From positions 10,845,501 through 10,909,500 of the forward strand of contig WPIO01000004.1 of assembly GCA_009760855.2 (NCBI GenBank): DNA of 64,000 nucleotides, given 5' to 3'. The translations under genes were made by a program, and so were the position numbers. Positions 1 to 11,468 of the stretch are shown piece after piece. A model generated the notes under the pieces. The model saw nothing but the letters and a program-made list of their open reading frames with translations. It was not told the origin of the DNA and made no database searches. Source of the DNA: Cristatella mucedo (lineage: Eukaryota; Bryozoa; Phylactolaemata; Cristatellidae). Positions within the stretch are counted from its first letter, which is position 1. The number at the start of each line of letters is the position of its first letter.

Positions 1-1104
1 TCTCAAAACTGCCCCACGACCAGCGCATGGCGTGCTGACATGCAGACTGGGGCGGGAAGGTCAGTGTCAGTGGCAGTCACCTAGGTGCAGGTGGTGAGGC
101 ACAGCAGTTGTCACCTCCTTAGCGGCAGCAAAGGGCGTCGTCGTAGTCGTCTTAGTGCCGGCACGATGTGCGCGTCACGACCAAGCGTAGCCATGTTGGC
201 ACACTACGTGCATGCACCACTACCTCGCGAGGTCATCCGAGAAGGCAGTCCCATCGGGAGACTGTCGGTCGCCTACGACAGCGAAGAATTGCGAGCTCCC
301 GAATGCATAACGAGAGGCATGCATCGGTCGAGCAACGGCCCGAGTGCACGCTCGAGCAATGCTCCACTTGCCGGAACTTCGGGCTATGGCTACGACTCCT
401 CGCCTTTCCAGCGTGTCACCGGCCAACATTCAGGCGGCAGAACCGGTAGCGTGGCCAATGGGGGGGGGGGGGAGGTGGTGATGGGCGGGCGGGATGAGGG
501 GTCCACAGCGAGCCGGTGAAGAATCTCGGTATATACACCCACGATAAATGCTCCTCCGCCGTCGACCGACGCACTGCAGCTGGTGGCAGCTGACACTTGG
601 GTGGCCGAGGGAGGATTCAAGCAGCCATTTAGAGCAAGCAAACGTGCCAGACTGTTCAATATTTGCCAGAGCTTTGCTGCTCTTTTGTTAGGCTCTTCCA
701 ATTATGCATTAGTGAGGAGGCAAAAGGAAGCCAATGCCAGCTATAAATTATGTGTCCTTCCGGTCATGACAGCAACCACCGACGCAGCATTGTGTGTCCG
801 ACCGACCCCTCTAGCGACTGCAGCAGGACCAAGTACAGGAAACTGCCCCGAGCGAGGCTGCAGCTGCCACCGCCACCGCCACAGGGGGCGCTGGTTTGCT
901 CAGCGAGGTCGGTCCGAACAGGCAGGACGTCGGGTGGAAAGAGCCCAGCCAATCAGCTGCTGCCTCGGTGGGAGGAGAGCCTCAGCCCAATGAAGCTCCT
1001 CGATCGCTAGCGCTAGCGGCTGCAATCAGCTGCTGCCTCGCTGACTTAAGTTTCGCTAAGGTCTGAGCTGACTTAAGTTTCAAGGTCTCTCGGTAATCTC
1101 GTGC
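1..1104. other. no recognised feature
   Basis: Moderately GC-rich with a short poly-G tract at 462-471 and two copies of CTGACTTAAGTTTC (1,041 and 1,068) just upstream of the possible exon at 1,105. No gene or repeat family member was identified. Confidence 0.5.
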
Positions 1105-1483
1105 TCATGATGCCCAACTTGGCCCCATCCCACAATCAGCCTGACCAGCAGCAGCAGCAGCAAAAGGCGGCGGCAGCAGCGGCGCTGCTGCTGCTCGCCA
1201 GGTTTGCGGCTGTCAAACTCGAAGCCAGCAAGAGAGCTAAACTGCAGCGCTACACTCGGCAGACTTCGGTCTGACCTCACTATTCGCCCAAGATCTACCG
1301 CGATTCTTTCACGCTGGACTTTCGGCTACAGGCGGCGAACGACACCGTCGCACGCCTAAAGGAGCTGCTGCTGCTGCCGCCGCTGACACGACCGGTGAGC
1401 CAGACACGCTCCGCCCGACTTACGAAGGCGTCGGCCGACGAGTCGGAGCTGCTTACGCTGCACCGACCGCCAGCCGTCACACA
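1105..1483 (+). CDS. possible coding exon, product unknown
   Basis: From an ATGATG at 1,105, an open stretch reads MMPNLAPSHN, a Q6 run, A6 and L4 runs, then RFAAVKLEASKRAKLQRYTR and stops at a TGA at 1,273. The same frame continues open after it (YSPKIYRDSFTLDFRLQAAN then DTVARLKELLLL) to a strong splice donor, CACA|GTGAGT, at 1,484. The composition after the TGA looks like real protein and the donor is good. The in-frame TGA, the GC-rich setting and long open frames on the other strand argue against. I do not recognise a domain. It may be a broken gene or a chance frame. Confidence 0.25.
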
Positions 1484-2274
1484 GTGAGTGCAGAGGCAGC
1501 CGAGGAGCAACGCCAGATTGGGCAGCTGCCCAAGCTGCTCGCTGTCGGCCACTGGGGAGGCCGCCTGCACGAGTGGCGGGCGGTCGAGCGTTGATGACAG
1601 CAGGTGGATGCAACAGCTGGACGTAGCAGCTGGAGGCCTCAAAAGCCAGAGCCCGAGCCCACCCCGACGGAGGGCATCGAGAAGGCCTGACCGAACGAAC
1701 GTCCCAGGTCTGCTGGGCGAGCTCGAGCGAAAGGCAGCTAAAGGAGGCAAGCTGCAGCACCAGCCGGGTCGAATAGCAGTGGCCCCCTCCCCCCCTCGCC
1801 AGAGTGCCGGCCGCCCAGCAGGGCTGCGCAGGTTGACTTCGCTTCTGAGACCAGGACAATGATGTTTTGGAATTGTATCGCTGTCAGGCAAGACTTTAAG
1901 CCTTGCACATACGGCATGCGTTGTGCGACAATTCATCAAGGAGCCTCAGAGCAGTGCTGCTTCACAATAGTAACAAGTATTCGCATTTCCCCATGGCTCA
2001 CTCTGGCACACCTTATATAGGACTAAACCAGTGTCAAGATAAGTGTTGAGTGCCTTGAAGTGTGGCGACTATGGCTCGCAGGTGCAGTGCACACTTCGTT
2101 CAATACAGACTCGTCATTCCTGATGGGCCAGTTTCACGAAAGTTTTCTTGTTTTCTTTGCCCTTGGGACAGCCAGGAAACTAATGTGCACAATCAGAAAA
2201 GGGAGGCGGCTGACCGAGTTCTCGGTAGGGAAGAACATCGTCAAGTGGGAGGTGCTGGTAGACCCTCAAAAGGT
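1484..2274. other. no recognised feature
   Basis: GC-rich to about 1,860, then mixed. Open frames on both strands are overlapping and of biased composition, so no coding call is made. Confidence 0.45.
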
Positions 2275-2395
2275 ACCGATTTGGTCTAGCGGTTAAGGTG
2301 CTCGCCCTGACCAAGGTCTGACTGAGGTCGTGGGCTCGAGCCCCGAGGCATGTGTGAAGCGCCTGAATAGAGATTAAGTTCTCTTGGAGCGCTAT
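2275..2395 (+). repeat. SINE-A copy 1 (tRNA-like, LINE-A-type tail)
   Basis: A tRNA-like head with box A (GGTCTAGCGGTTAAGG) and box B (GGGCTCGAGCCCC) is followed by TGTGAAGCGCCTGAATAGAG, then ATTAAGTTCTCTTGGAGCGC. The tail passes directly into a (TA)n microsatellite. Confidence 0.85.
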
Positions 2396-2513
2396 ATATA
2401 TATATATATATAGATATATATATATATATATATGATCCCATAACGATATATATATATAGATATATATATCGTTATATATACATAGAGCTGTGGTGGCATC
2501 GTATAACGATGTG

Positions 2514-2545
<32 letters not shown>

Positions 2546-2559
2546 AATATAACGATGTG

Positions 2560-2593
<34 letters not shown>

Positions 2594-2652
2594 TCGTTAT
2601 ACGATGCCACCACAGCTCTATGTATATATAACGATGCCAACGCAGCTCTATG
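2393..2652. repeat. (TA)n tract with a 40 bp perfect inverted repeat
   Basis: An AT-rich tract starting at the SINE-A tail. It contains the segment CATAGAGCTGTGGTGGCATC plus GTATAACGATGT (arm about 2,473-2,512) and its exact reverse complement at 2,591-2,630. A third partial copy (AACGATGCCAACGCAGCTCT) follows at 2,629. The DNA can form a long hairpin. Confidence 0.9.
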
Positions 2653-2682
2653 CACTGATTCAGCAGCTTTCAAGTATAGGGT

Positions 2683-2835
2683 CTGGGGTTTGGCTCAGTG
2701 ATTAAGGTTCTCGCCTCGAATCAAGATCAAGTTAAAAGCATTCGACGACCGAGGTCGCGGGCTAAAGCCCGTGGCATAAATGCCTGAATAGAGCCTAAGT
2801 TCTCTTTTAGGGTGCTATAGTATATATAATGTATA
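2683..2835 (+). repeat. SINE-A copy 2
   Basis: A diverged copy: GGCTCAGTGATTAAGGTTCT, box B-like GCGGGCTAAAGCCCG, then TGCCTGAATAGAGCCTAAGT and GGGTGCTATAGTATAT. A short insertion separates boxes A and B. Confidence 0.75.
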
Positions 2836-2989
2836 GTACAGTATATATAATGAATTACATGATTATATAAATAACTCAAACACGTCTTTCTGCAGCTGTC
2901 TGAGGGAAAAGTCAAGGCTTGTGTGTCAGGCCACAGATAAAGAAGATCATGGAGTGTAACAAATTTGCCAAGAAGCTGAATAGGACGAA

Positions 2990-3074
2990 GACAAATGTAA
3001 AGCACCTAGAAAGAGATTGAGTTATCTGAGGGCACTTTATCAAGTGCATTATTATTATTATTATTATTATTATA
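2990..3074 (+). repeat. LINE-A 3' terminal fragment
   Basis: The sequence AAAGCACCTAGAAAGAGATT, then TCTGAGGGCACTTTATCAAG, then seven to eight ATT units. Only the last 85 bp of the element are present. Confidence 0.85.
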
Positions 3075-6000
3075 AGATAGCGGCTTGGAACAGGTTCGTT
3101 GCAATGGTTCGCGACTTTCTGGACAACTACAAGGCTGAAAGCTATGAGCAACAGATTTAGGCTTTCGTAAAGAACTATGCCAACATGAGATGCAGAATGT
3201 CTCTCAAAGTCCATATCCTTGAATGCCCATATTGAAAAATTCAAGGGGAACATCGTTGCTTACCCAGGGGAGCAAAGCGAGGGCTTTAGCCGGGACTTGG
3301 AACGCCATTACCAAGGATAGTATAATGAAAACATGATGAGAGATTACGTTTAGCGGCCCCTTTGAAAAAGCAATTTGCAGTATAGCCACAAATCTAGAAC
3401 ATCTGCTCATTTCAGAACACTTTTAAGTGGATATTTTAGGATGGCTTCAGAGTAAATGCATGTTAGTTGTGATTCAGTAGCTATTCTTTCCAGCTAAATG
3501 TGAACCATTAGATGCAGATTAGTCAAATTTTCTCTAGGAAAGCATTCGTTTTAAGTTATTCACTATCCTGGTAACAAAAGCAAACTTTGAAGGGAGAGAT
3601 GGCCATTTTCTACTCCCGAGGAATAACTAATTATGAGGCGCCTACTGTCCAGGAACAAAAAAAATTGTGCTACACGGTCTTAGGCTGCCTCTAGTAAGCT
3701 CGAGGTTTTCTAGACACATCCAGACGACATCCTTGGACAAAAGAGTGCAATACCTCAGAGCAGAGCTTCGATGCTCGGACAATCCAAGTTGTTAGACGAA
3801 ACTATTAGAATGAACACACTTTTTGCCGGCTGCACCGTACAGCACGCCGACACAGGCACGTACTCTTCAAAGATACCTCTGTATGCACTTTCATGTGTCA
3901 TTTCCAGGCTGCCTACACCATAAGACACTCAGTCGAGGTAAGCATACAAAGGAGATGCATGTTGTGCACAGTGTGACACGTGCCTGTATGCTAAGTACAT
4001 AGTTCTGCCAACGTCTAAAGAACTAAGTCGATAAGAACAAATGCACGTGCAATCGATCAGCATGAATTCCCCATTTCACGGTGCCTCCCCCTATCGGGAG
4101 TGTAATCAAACTGGTCAATTAGTTTTTCCTTGTCACTTGCAAACCTCGATCGTGTGTGGTGGCCATCCAGCTTCAAGAAGGAAGGGCCTATCTATTTATG
4201 CCAATTACGTGTCTTGGCCAAGAAGACCCTCAGCTTATTGCCCACCAGTTGCTGACCCAAACTACCAGCGACAAGGACGATTATTATTGCACATCTCCAC
4301 TACTGTGGGCAGGGCAGAGGTGCGAAGATCAACTTGGTCGCCTGCTACACGTCTGATGAGCAATGTAAGGCAGCAAAGTATGAACTGCAGAAATCAATAG
4401 CACATCAAAGATCAAGGAATCGGTGGTACAGAACTAAGTCTATTAGCTTTTGTCTAATCCCCGGGTCAACATAAAAAAATGTTTTGCATATCTTGGAATT
4501 CAAATACGTAAGAGATTGTACACACCATAAAACGCCGTGCTTCTCTCGAGTCTTAAAGTTGAAACACTTCGACGAGAATATGTATACCTGCCGAAAGGTA
4601 GTGCAATGAGGCAATTGCGTGGGAACACGCAAATACGATATGGTCCCCATCCCTAAGGCTTTTAATTTAGTGATACCACAGGATTTACTGTGGAATTCGA
4701 AAATTTGCACAAGTGCTGCTGATCCACTACACAAAACTAAGCGAAGGCTGTGCTTTAAGACCAACGGTCAGATCAAAGAGAAAATGAGTCGCATGTTATT
4801 TTTTCACAACGGCGGGGAGCCTTAGGAATACAGTCCATGCTGACCAAGATGCTATCTGCAAAGGCCAAAAGCAATGAGCAGATAACACGGCGATGAGTAA
4901 ACGCCAAAGGCGATGTGAGGACAGGTTTCTTCATGATCCCAAAGGCTCAATAACGGGCAGATACAGCAACAATCACAAGATCTAATCTAGGCACACTAAT
5001 ATGTCAAGGCTGCCCGAGCAGCTGCCTAGCCACGGCAGCATATGGTTCCCCCCCCCCCCGGCCCGAGGCAGCTCAAAGGCCGAACTACACACGTGTTCAC
5101 ACACAGAGCATCGTGCCAGCCAAACGCGGATTATTGACTTTCATCATAGCAAGCACAGCTGATTGACACGCCGAAACTAAAGATAAAGCAAAGCAATGGC
5201 AGATGCACGCATAGATGAGAGAGGTTCCCAAAAAATGTTCAGCAAAAAGTCTCGAGCAATTACCTTAGGCGGCTAACAGCCAGCGAGCGTTTTGGACAGC
5301 TACACCCTCGAAGGAAGACTGCCGTGCAGCACTCTCAGACCGAGCATCACCATGCCTTACCGGCGTACTGCAGCAGCAGCAGCAGCAGTGAGCAGTGGCC
5401 GGTGTGTGGGTGAGAGGTAAGGTCCCCTTCTGCTCTGCCCACGGTCACAACCTCACTTGATATTTTGAGAGACTGGATGGGCAACAGCAGCATGTCTAAG
5501 CAGGCAGCTCGTGGCAGCTCATGCAAAAAATAACAAGAGGGCGGACCACTCGGGGTCCCTTGGATTCTCATTACCAAACTAAGCAGGCACGTGCTACTTG
5601 AAACTAATCGATAGCCAGCCACCAGCTAAAAATACAGCATCGAGAACCTTGGCAGCTGCTGCTCCCCAATGGGCTGCTCCCCACTCAGGCTCCTGCCCAA
5701 CCCCCCCCCACCCCGAGTAGAGGGGCCTTAAGCTTAGCATGCACCTGGCAGGCTGCAGAAGCTTAGAACCCAAACACTGCTGCTGCTGCTTGTGAAATCC
5801 GCCTGAAATTCGGCTCTCGACGAACTGCTGCTGCTGCTGCTGACGTCCAGCCAGCCTCGTCAGCTGAGTGCAGTTGCCACTGGCTCTTGGCTATTAGCCA
5901 CCATGCCACTCTGCCAGCCTAAAGCGTTCAGCTTCCAGCCCATCTAGTGCATTTGTCTATTGCAACCTGTCGACAGCCCCCCCCCCCGGCCCTCTTTGTG

Positions 6001-6244
6001 TGTGTGCACCACACAAAAAAAGTGATGCAGGCAGTTGATGCCCAGGCAACCCCGAAATAAGGCTTGCCTGTCATCGGGATGTTGCCGGTGGTAATTAAAC
6101 TAGTAAAGTCGATGTTGACCAGCTAGGTACACATACTTAAGCTCGAATACGAATGCTGAGGCAGAACACGTGGTGTTCTGGGCTTCACTTGAGCAGCTGC
6201 GATTTGTGCCTGGAGTTGTAAGACGGACACACCCCGACCCCCAC

Positions 6245-6302
<58 letters not shown>

Positions 6303-8492
6303 ACATGCGAGCTTTCTTTTGGCAGAAGCCCACGGTGCTTGGTGTCTCGCCGTGATCTCTAGTCGAAATCACGCGAGGCTCGTGCTGTGCAGAAGAATGC
6401 TCTAGAAGTTCTGTATAGGCTGGTTGGCGTGAGCCAGAGCTGGCAAGACCCACCACTCCCTCACCTGACCCTTCCAGTTCAAGACGCAATGACATGCCTG
6501 TGGCACCACACAGCTGTGTGAGCTGCAGAGACGATAGCAGCAAAAACCAACTTGCTGAAAACCAGACCACAAACTCAACGATAGCACAGGACTGACGTAC
6601 TAGACCACACTACCGACCAACTAAATGTCGAGCAAAACTTTAGGAAGCTCAGAGAAAGCAGAGAGTAGCAAAGAGCTAGGGCACAGAGCATCCATCGGCC
6701 ATTAATTTCTCAGGTGCAGAGAGAATACAGCAAGCAAAACAGTTCCCGACCAGCAGAACAACGATCGGTAAACTATATCCTCAAGCGGAATGAATCGCTG
6801 ACATTCATTGTGGGTGAAGAACTGTTTCTGTTACAACCGTTTCCGAGTTGCTTGTCTGGACCGCTAGTCCCCCCCCACAAGCAGATCGGGCTAACTCGAC
6901 CGTTGCAGGTGCAGGTGGTGAACTGCAACCTGCGTCTGCATTAATTTTCACAATTAAAGCTAGTGCCCGGAGTTGTCGGTCCTTTTGCAGCAGCAGAAGA
7001 AGAGCTCACTGTGTTAGCATTCTCGAATCTGTAACTCCCTACTTCTTGGCTGTGAGTATACATGAACGACATCCGTTGAGGAAGACTGCTATGATCAAGT
7101 CGTATCTTATGCAAGAGGCTTTGCTAGGAAGCCAAGGGCTGATAGTCTCGCTTACTCTTGCCTTACCTAACACGTCTGTCTTTGATAGCTCATGTTACAG
7201 AATAACTTGCTTTGTGCATGCCAAGTCAGAAAAAAGAGGATAAAGGTACTGAAATGCTATGCTTCTCGACACGAACCAGCAGACAACAAGTACAGCTGCC
7301 ACCCCTTCCTCTCTTTCCCCACTAGCAGTCGCATCACTGCAGCCACTGCACAAGCTTTAGGATCAGATCTAACCTCGGGTTTACCCTGCACGGAATAGTA
7401 CGCTTCAATTTATTTGTAAAACGTGTACCCACGCCACTCATCAAACAAGCGTTTACAGTTGCATCTGCATCCGGACAAGTCATCATGCACAGGTGCTCTT
7501 CTTTTCAAGTGCCGAACTCTCCAGATCATTTAACACACTGCACGTCAAGATACCTCCACGCCATGCTACCTACCCCATGCCATGCTCGCTTTGCACAGGG
7601 GTGATCAAATTACAGAAGTTTGCACTTGATTCTGGGTTTATTTTTAACATCTAACGATAGCTCTTACAAACATCCGTAAATTGGTAATCTTTTAATGTTC
7701 AAGCAAATATTAAGAAATATTCTATACGGAGTATTAACGTAATGCTTAAGTAATGTCGTGCCTCCAGCTTACTTTCAAAGCATTTCAGCCAGTACTGACA
7801 ACAGAATGTTGTCGATTCTACCGACCTCATTCAATGTGTTACCTTCGAAGTGTGGTCAACCGATTGGATGGATGATGTTGCAAATTATAGGCTAAAATAA
7901 TATACAGTCAGCCCTCCACCCGACTTACGATGGATCTACTTAAGAAAATTCGGGAGATACGAACTCGGCCAGTGTCAACGTCGTATGTGCAGCGGACACT
8001 ATGCAAGTGGCCCATATCCTCTGCTGGTCCTCATCACACGATGTAGCAGTTACAAGGACAGCTGCTACGTGTCAGCTGCAGGACCTGGTGTCCTCGTGCC
8101 GAGGGACGGCCTGACTGCAATGCTCCCTACTACTGTGCGAGACCGAGACACGAAATGTTGTGAGCCGGAAGATGAAATGGCTGGAAAAGGGGGTTACCAA
8201 GATAAATGCATTTTAGCAGCACCCCGTGGCACAACCTGCACTAATAGTTGGTGTAGTGCTAGCTCATTCTATGAAAAGCCCTAGCAATAATAGAAAATAA
8301 AATCGACAGCAGTAGCCACAAGTGCTCTCGTAAATTTTAGCTTCTGAATGACAATTCAAACTAGCAACATCCTCAAAGGAAATTTGCCACATGCATCAAA
8401 GACCAAAACAAACATCAGAAGCAGTTGGGTGAGCTGGTCATAAATAAATCTGACCAGTAAATGTAGCTTTGTGTAAATGTAACTTTACGATA
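3075..8492. other. gene-free stretch with short simple repeats
   Basis: It holds poly-C tracts (5,050, 5,702, 5,980), CAG/CTG runs (5,370-5,390; 5,775-5,845) and the (GT)n tract listed separately. No coding region or transposon family was recognised in the rest. Confidence 0.5.
6245..6301. repeat. (GT)n microsatellite
   Basis: About 28 uninterrupted GT units, flanked by non-repeat DNA (CCCCACGC before, CACATGCG after). Confidence 0.97.
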
Positions 8493-8545
8493 ACAATAAT
8501 AATAAAACATTTACATAGCACCTTAAGAGAACTAGAATTATGTTC
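8493..8545 (-). repeat. probable degenerate LINE-A or SINE-A tail
   Basis: AATAATAATAAAA followed by TTACATAGCACCTTAAGAGA reads, on the minus strand, like the end of the hairpin motif plus an ATT tail. It is too short for certainty. Confidence 0.4.
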
Positions 8546-8604
8546 TGTGCCCTTCAAATAGGTTGAAAACAGCATATCTTTGTGATAATAGAATGCACAA
8601 TGCA

Positions 8605-9455
8605 ATGTATCTCCTTCCGAAACTCTACAAAGCGACAAAGACTAAAGCCTGGTTTAGACGGCGAGTCTTGCTTCCTGCCTACTTTTTAGTTTTGCTTGGG
8701 TCTCCCGATTTGTACAAGGTTTAGACGGCGAGTCTTGCTCCAAGTCTTGCTTCTTACTCATTCCACCCACTGAGCGTTCGTGGAATAGCTGCAGCGCTTC
8801 TCAACAGCCACGCGTCGCAAATGAAACTGACGGTAGAATGAAACCTGTCTGCCATAGCCTTTACCTCAAAATCTTATTTTTGAACTCCGAGCTGAAGAGT
8901 GTCCCATGGGACTCACCTAGAAAGCATCGATGAGTTCACAACTCTAGTCGCCCTCCTCCATTCCCTTCAAAGCAATGCAGTAAGCATGGCCTGAATGGCG
9001 TCTATGACTGGTCGGTTGCTAAGTATTGGCTGAAAAAGTGGAGCCGGGTTTGAATGCTGAGTCTTCACCATGTCTTCACTAAGTCTTGGACCGTCCCCCA
9101 CCACATCGGTAACGTATACATCAAGACTCGAGCAGGTAGGAGGCAGGTACGAAGCAAGACTCGCCGCCTAAACCAAGCTTCAGTGGCTGTTACGAAGGAG
9201 TGTTTTGTATAGCGCACTCACAGCCTAAGACGCTTTCGGTACGCATGCTGTAGCCAACAGACTTCCTCTCATGCAACAGAGATAAAGTGAGAAGGAAGTA
9301 TAGCTGAGTCAGGAGAGCAGTTGAGTAACTGAGCAACGTGGAAGTAGCAGCTCAGGACGGCTGGAAAGGATATGCCACAGTCAGCAGCAGGAAAATAAAT
9401 GTCAGTTAGGTAAGAATTATGGAAGCGAGTTCCACAAGGACCTGCAGAGCAAAAG
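8605..9455 (-). mobile_element. LINE-B 3' fragment split by a MITE-like element
   Basis: The 3' end (ATGCAATGTATCTCCTTC on the plus strand) is at 8,605-8,640. The rest of the 3' coding part (TTTCGGTACGCAT...AACAGACTTCCTCTCAT) is at 9,185-9,455. The inserted element occupies 8,641-9,184. Confidence 0.85.
8641..9184. mobile_element. MITE-like DNA element with 34 bp terminal inverted repeats
   Basis: The left end reads ACTAAAGCCTGGTTTAGACG and goes on GCGAGTCTTGCTTC. The right end, reverse-complemented, reads ACTGAAGCTTGGTTTAGGCG and goes on the same way. That is 3 mismatches in 34 bp. The core GGTTTAGACGGCGAGTCTTG occurs again inside at 8,717. It carries no coding sequence. It interrupts a LINE-B end whose uninterrupted form is known from other copies in the window, which fixes the boundaries to within a few bases. 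The target duplication is not clear, so the superfamily is open. Confidence 0.8.
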
Positions 9456-10664
9456 CATCGATTCATTCATAGAATAGAGATTATTGAACACGTGATGCAT
9501 GCGTATAATCTCACGGTATGTGTTCGTCACCTGCACATTTGCGACACGCAGAAGCCCATACAGGACGATTCAAATGAGTGAATGAATGAAGCAGTGCTGT
9601 GAGTAGTAGGTGAACTTCTAGTTTGGTTTTCAAGGTCGGCAAGTCAAGGCAGGTCGTGATGCCAGTCGGCAGCAGTGGAGCTGCAGGCTTCTCGGGCATA
9701 ACAACTGAGGCACAGCCTCCGACGGATTTGAGTTCGGTTAGAAGAGCAGCTAAACGAGTCAGAGGAGCAGGAGGTGCAAGGGAAAGTAGGCACCCTTGTT
9801 ACTGGGAGGCAAGGCACATAAACCCTTGAGTGCAACTACGCCACACAAACATGGCATCTGTCGATTACGATGCCACATCTGCCCAAACCCGACTGCAAGG
9901 CAAGCCAATCACTCGAAGGTGGTGGCACTGGAGGTGACCCTGAGCAGATCTCTAGCAAACCACTAGAGGTTGCCTCGGTACACTGAGTTATGCCTACCAA
10001 AGGTGCTATTATGCAAACCAAAGCCTGTCCTGTTGGTAGGGCCACAGCTGGTTAGCACTGGGCTATTTTGGCTGGAGCCGAGCAAGAGGCGACTACTGAG
10101 CCTGCCAACCGACACGAATGACAAAATCGTGTTTGCTCCACTGTACTCCACTGTACATTGCTCCATACACATAAAGACCAGTGTCATAAAGCAGAGCAGC
10201 TGTGGCCCCAACCCCAGACTTAATGGGGGCAGTTTCCCAGCTGCAGATGCTCGCTGCCTGGTTCAAATGAGCTGCCACTGTGATTCGAATCGTGCTGCCA
10301 GTGTCGCCAAAGCGATAAACGCACAGAGGGTAAGCACCAAACAAATGCACAGGCTACCTACAAGGAGGCATGCCAGCGCGATGGCATTTACATGCCCGGG
10401 ACGGTCAATCGTGGTTGGCAAGGTCGAGGTCCAAGGGAACGAATAGCTGGCTGCCCTGCCCTGCCGCTACCGGTTCGTGAATGACAGTGAGACGACTAAG
10501 TAGTTCAGCGATTCCGTGCAGCTCAGACCGGCATGAGCTGGCTACGAGCTGGCCGGCAGGCTGCACACGCTGCCCACCTTAAATATATCGGCAGGCAAGT
10601 TCACATCAAGGTTCGCATCAACCCAATCGTGAAGCCGGGTGTGAAGCCGTGAAGCCTGGTGCTG
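9456..10664. other. no recognised feature
   Basis: Unique-looking DNA between a LINE-B fragment and the possible exon at 10.7 kb. A 158-codon open frame at 9,970-10,446 has no recognisable motifs and is not called. Confidence 0.45.
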
Positions 10665-11468
10665 CTACCTGCGCCTCTGCGCGAAACGACGGCTGCCGCA
10701 GCCACTTTCGCCACTGCTGCCGCAGGCACGCTCGCACGAGCTCGCACTTACCGGCGACAGGAAGCCGCTCACAGGAGCCAGCCTCGGCGGAGCGGGATGC
10801 GGCGAGTGCTGAGCGTCCCTGTCCGTGCAGCCAGGCAGCTCGTCGCCGGCATCACCTGCCGCCACAGCGCCTCGCCTCGTCGGCTGCAGAGCGCTGCCGC
10901 CGCCGAGCGATGCTGGCGGAGGTGGCTGCCGGGAGCCGCCGGTCGAGCTGCTGCCTTCGCTGCAGCCGCTCACGCTGCTCGTCTCGTCCAGCGCTGCCGC
11001 CGCCAGTGCCTCCAGCACGCCGTCTGCGTCCGGCGGAGACCACGTCTTGCTGCGCATCAGCAGGGCGTGGCTGCCGATAGAGTAAGCTGGAGGCGGCAGG
11101 TGCGCATCGCTGCCGGCGTGCCCTGCAGCCACGGCGGCGGTTGCAGACGCCGCCGCAGCGGCCGTCTTGCACGCCCAAACGTCCTCGTAGTTGTCGCCGC
11201 TGCCGTTGGCAGCCTGCTTGCCCGGGTAGGACGAGTAGCGGCACACGGGGCGATGGTGCGGAGCAACAACGGCATAGTTGGCGGCGCTCAGCCAGCCTCC
11301 GCCGCTACTGCCACCAACTCCGCCGTAAATAAAGGATTCGTGCAGCGACGTGACTCCGTTTGACAAACCGCCCAGACCGCTGCTGCCGCCGCCGCTGCCA
11401 CCTCTGGCACCAACTGCAGCCGCTGCGGAAGCCGGCGGAGCCACTGCGGAAGAGCGGTGACTGCGCAT
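10665..11468 (-). CDS. possible coding exon of an unrecognised gene
   Basis: A 267-codon open frame from ATG at 11,468, extendable upstream without a stop to about 11,543. It begins with Ala/Gly/Ser-rich sequence, then a stretch that looks less like random GC-rich translation: SLHESFIYGG, YAVVAPHHRPVCRYSSYPGK, DNYEDVWACKT, then PPPAYSIGSHALLMRSKTWS. The rest is rich in Ala, Ser, Gly and Pro, as in disordered regions of regulatory proteins. I could not link it to a family. Long frames on the plus strand here are lower-complexity Arg/Ala/Cys translations. No splice sites were assigned. It could be the 5' or an internal exon of a gene extending either way. Confidence 0.4.
   Translation of the reverse strand: MRSHRSSAVAPPASAAAAVGARGGSGGGSSGLGGLSNGVTSLHESFIYGGVGGSSGGGWLSAANYAVVAPHHRPVCRYSSYPGKQAANGSGDNYEDVWACKTAAAAASATAAVAAGHAGSDAHLPPPAYSIGSHALLMRSKTWSPPDADGVLEALAAAALDETSSVSGCSEGSSSTGGSRQPPPPASLGGGSALQPTRRGAVAAGDAGDELPGCTDRDAQHSPHPAPPRLAPVSGFLSPVSASSCERACGSSGESGCGSRRFAQRRR

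Noticed and set aside
2275-2345. tRNA gene
   Set aside because: It has tRNA-like boxes, but four copies share a LINE-like tail and there is no proper cloverleaf; called SINE-A.
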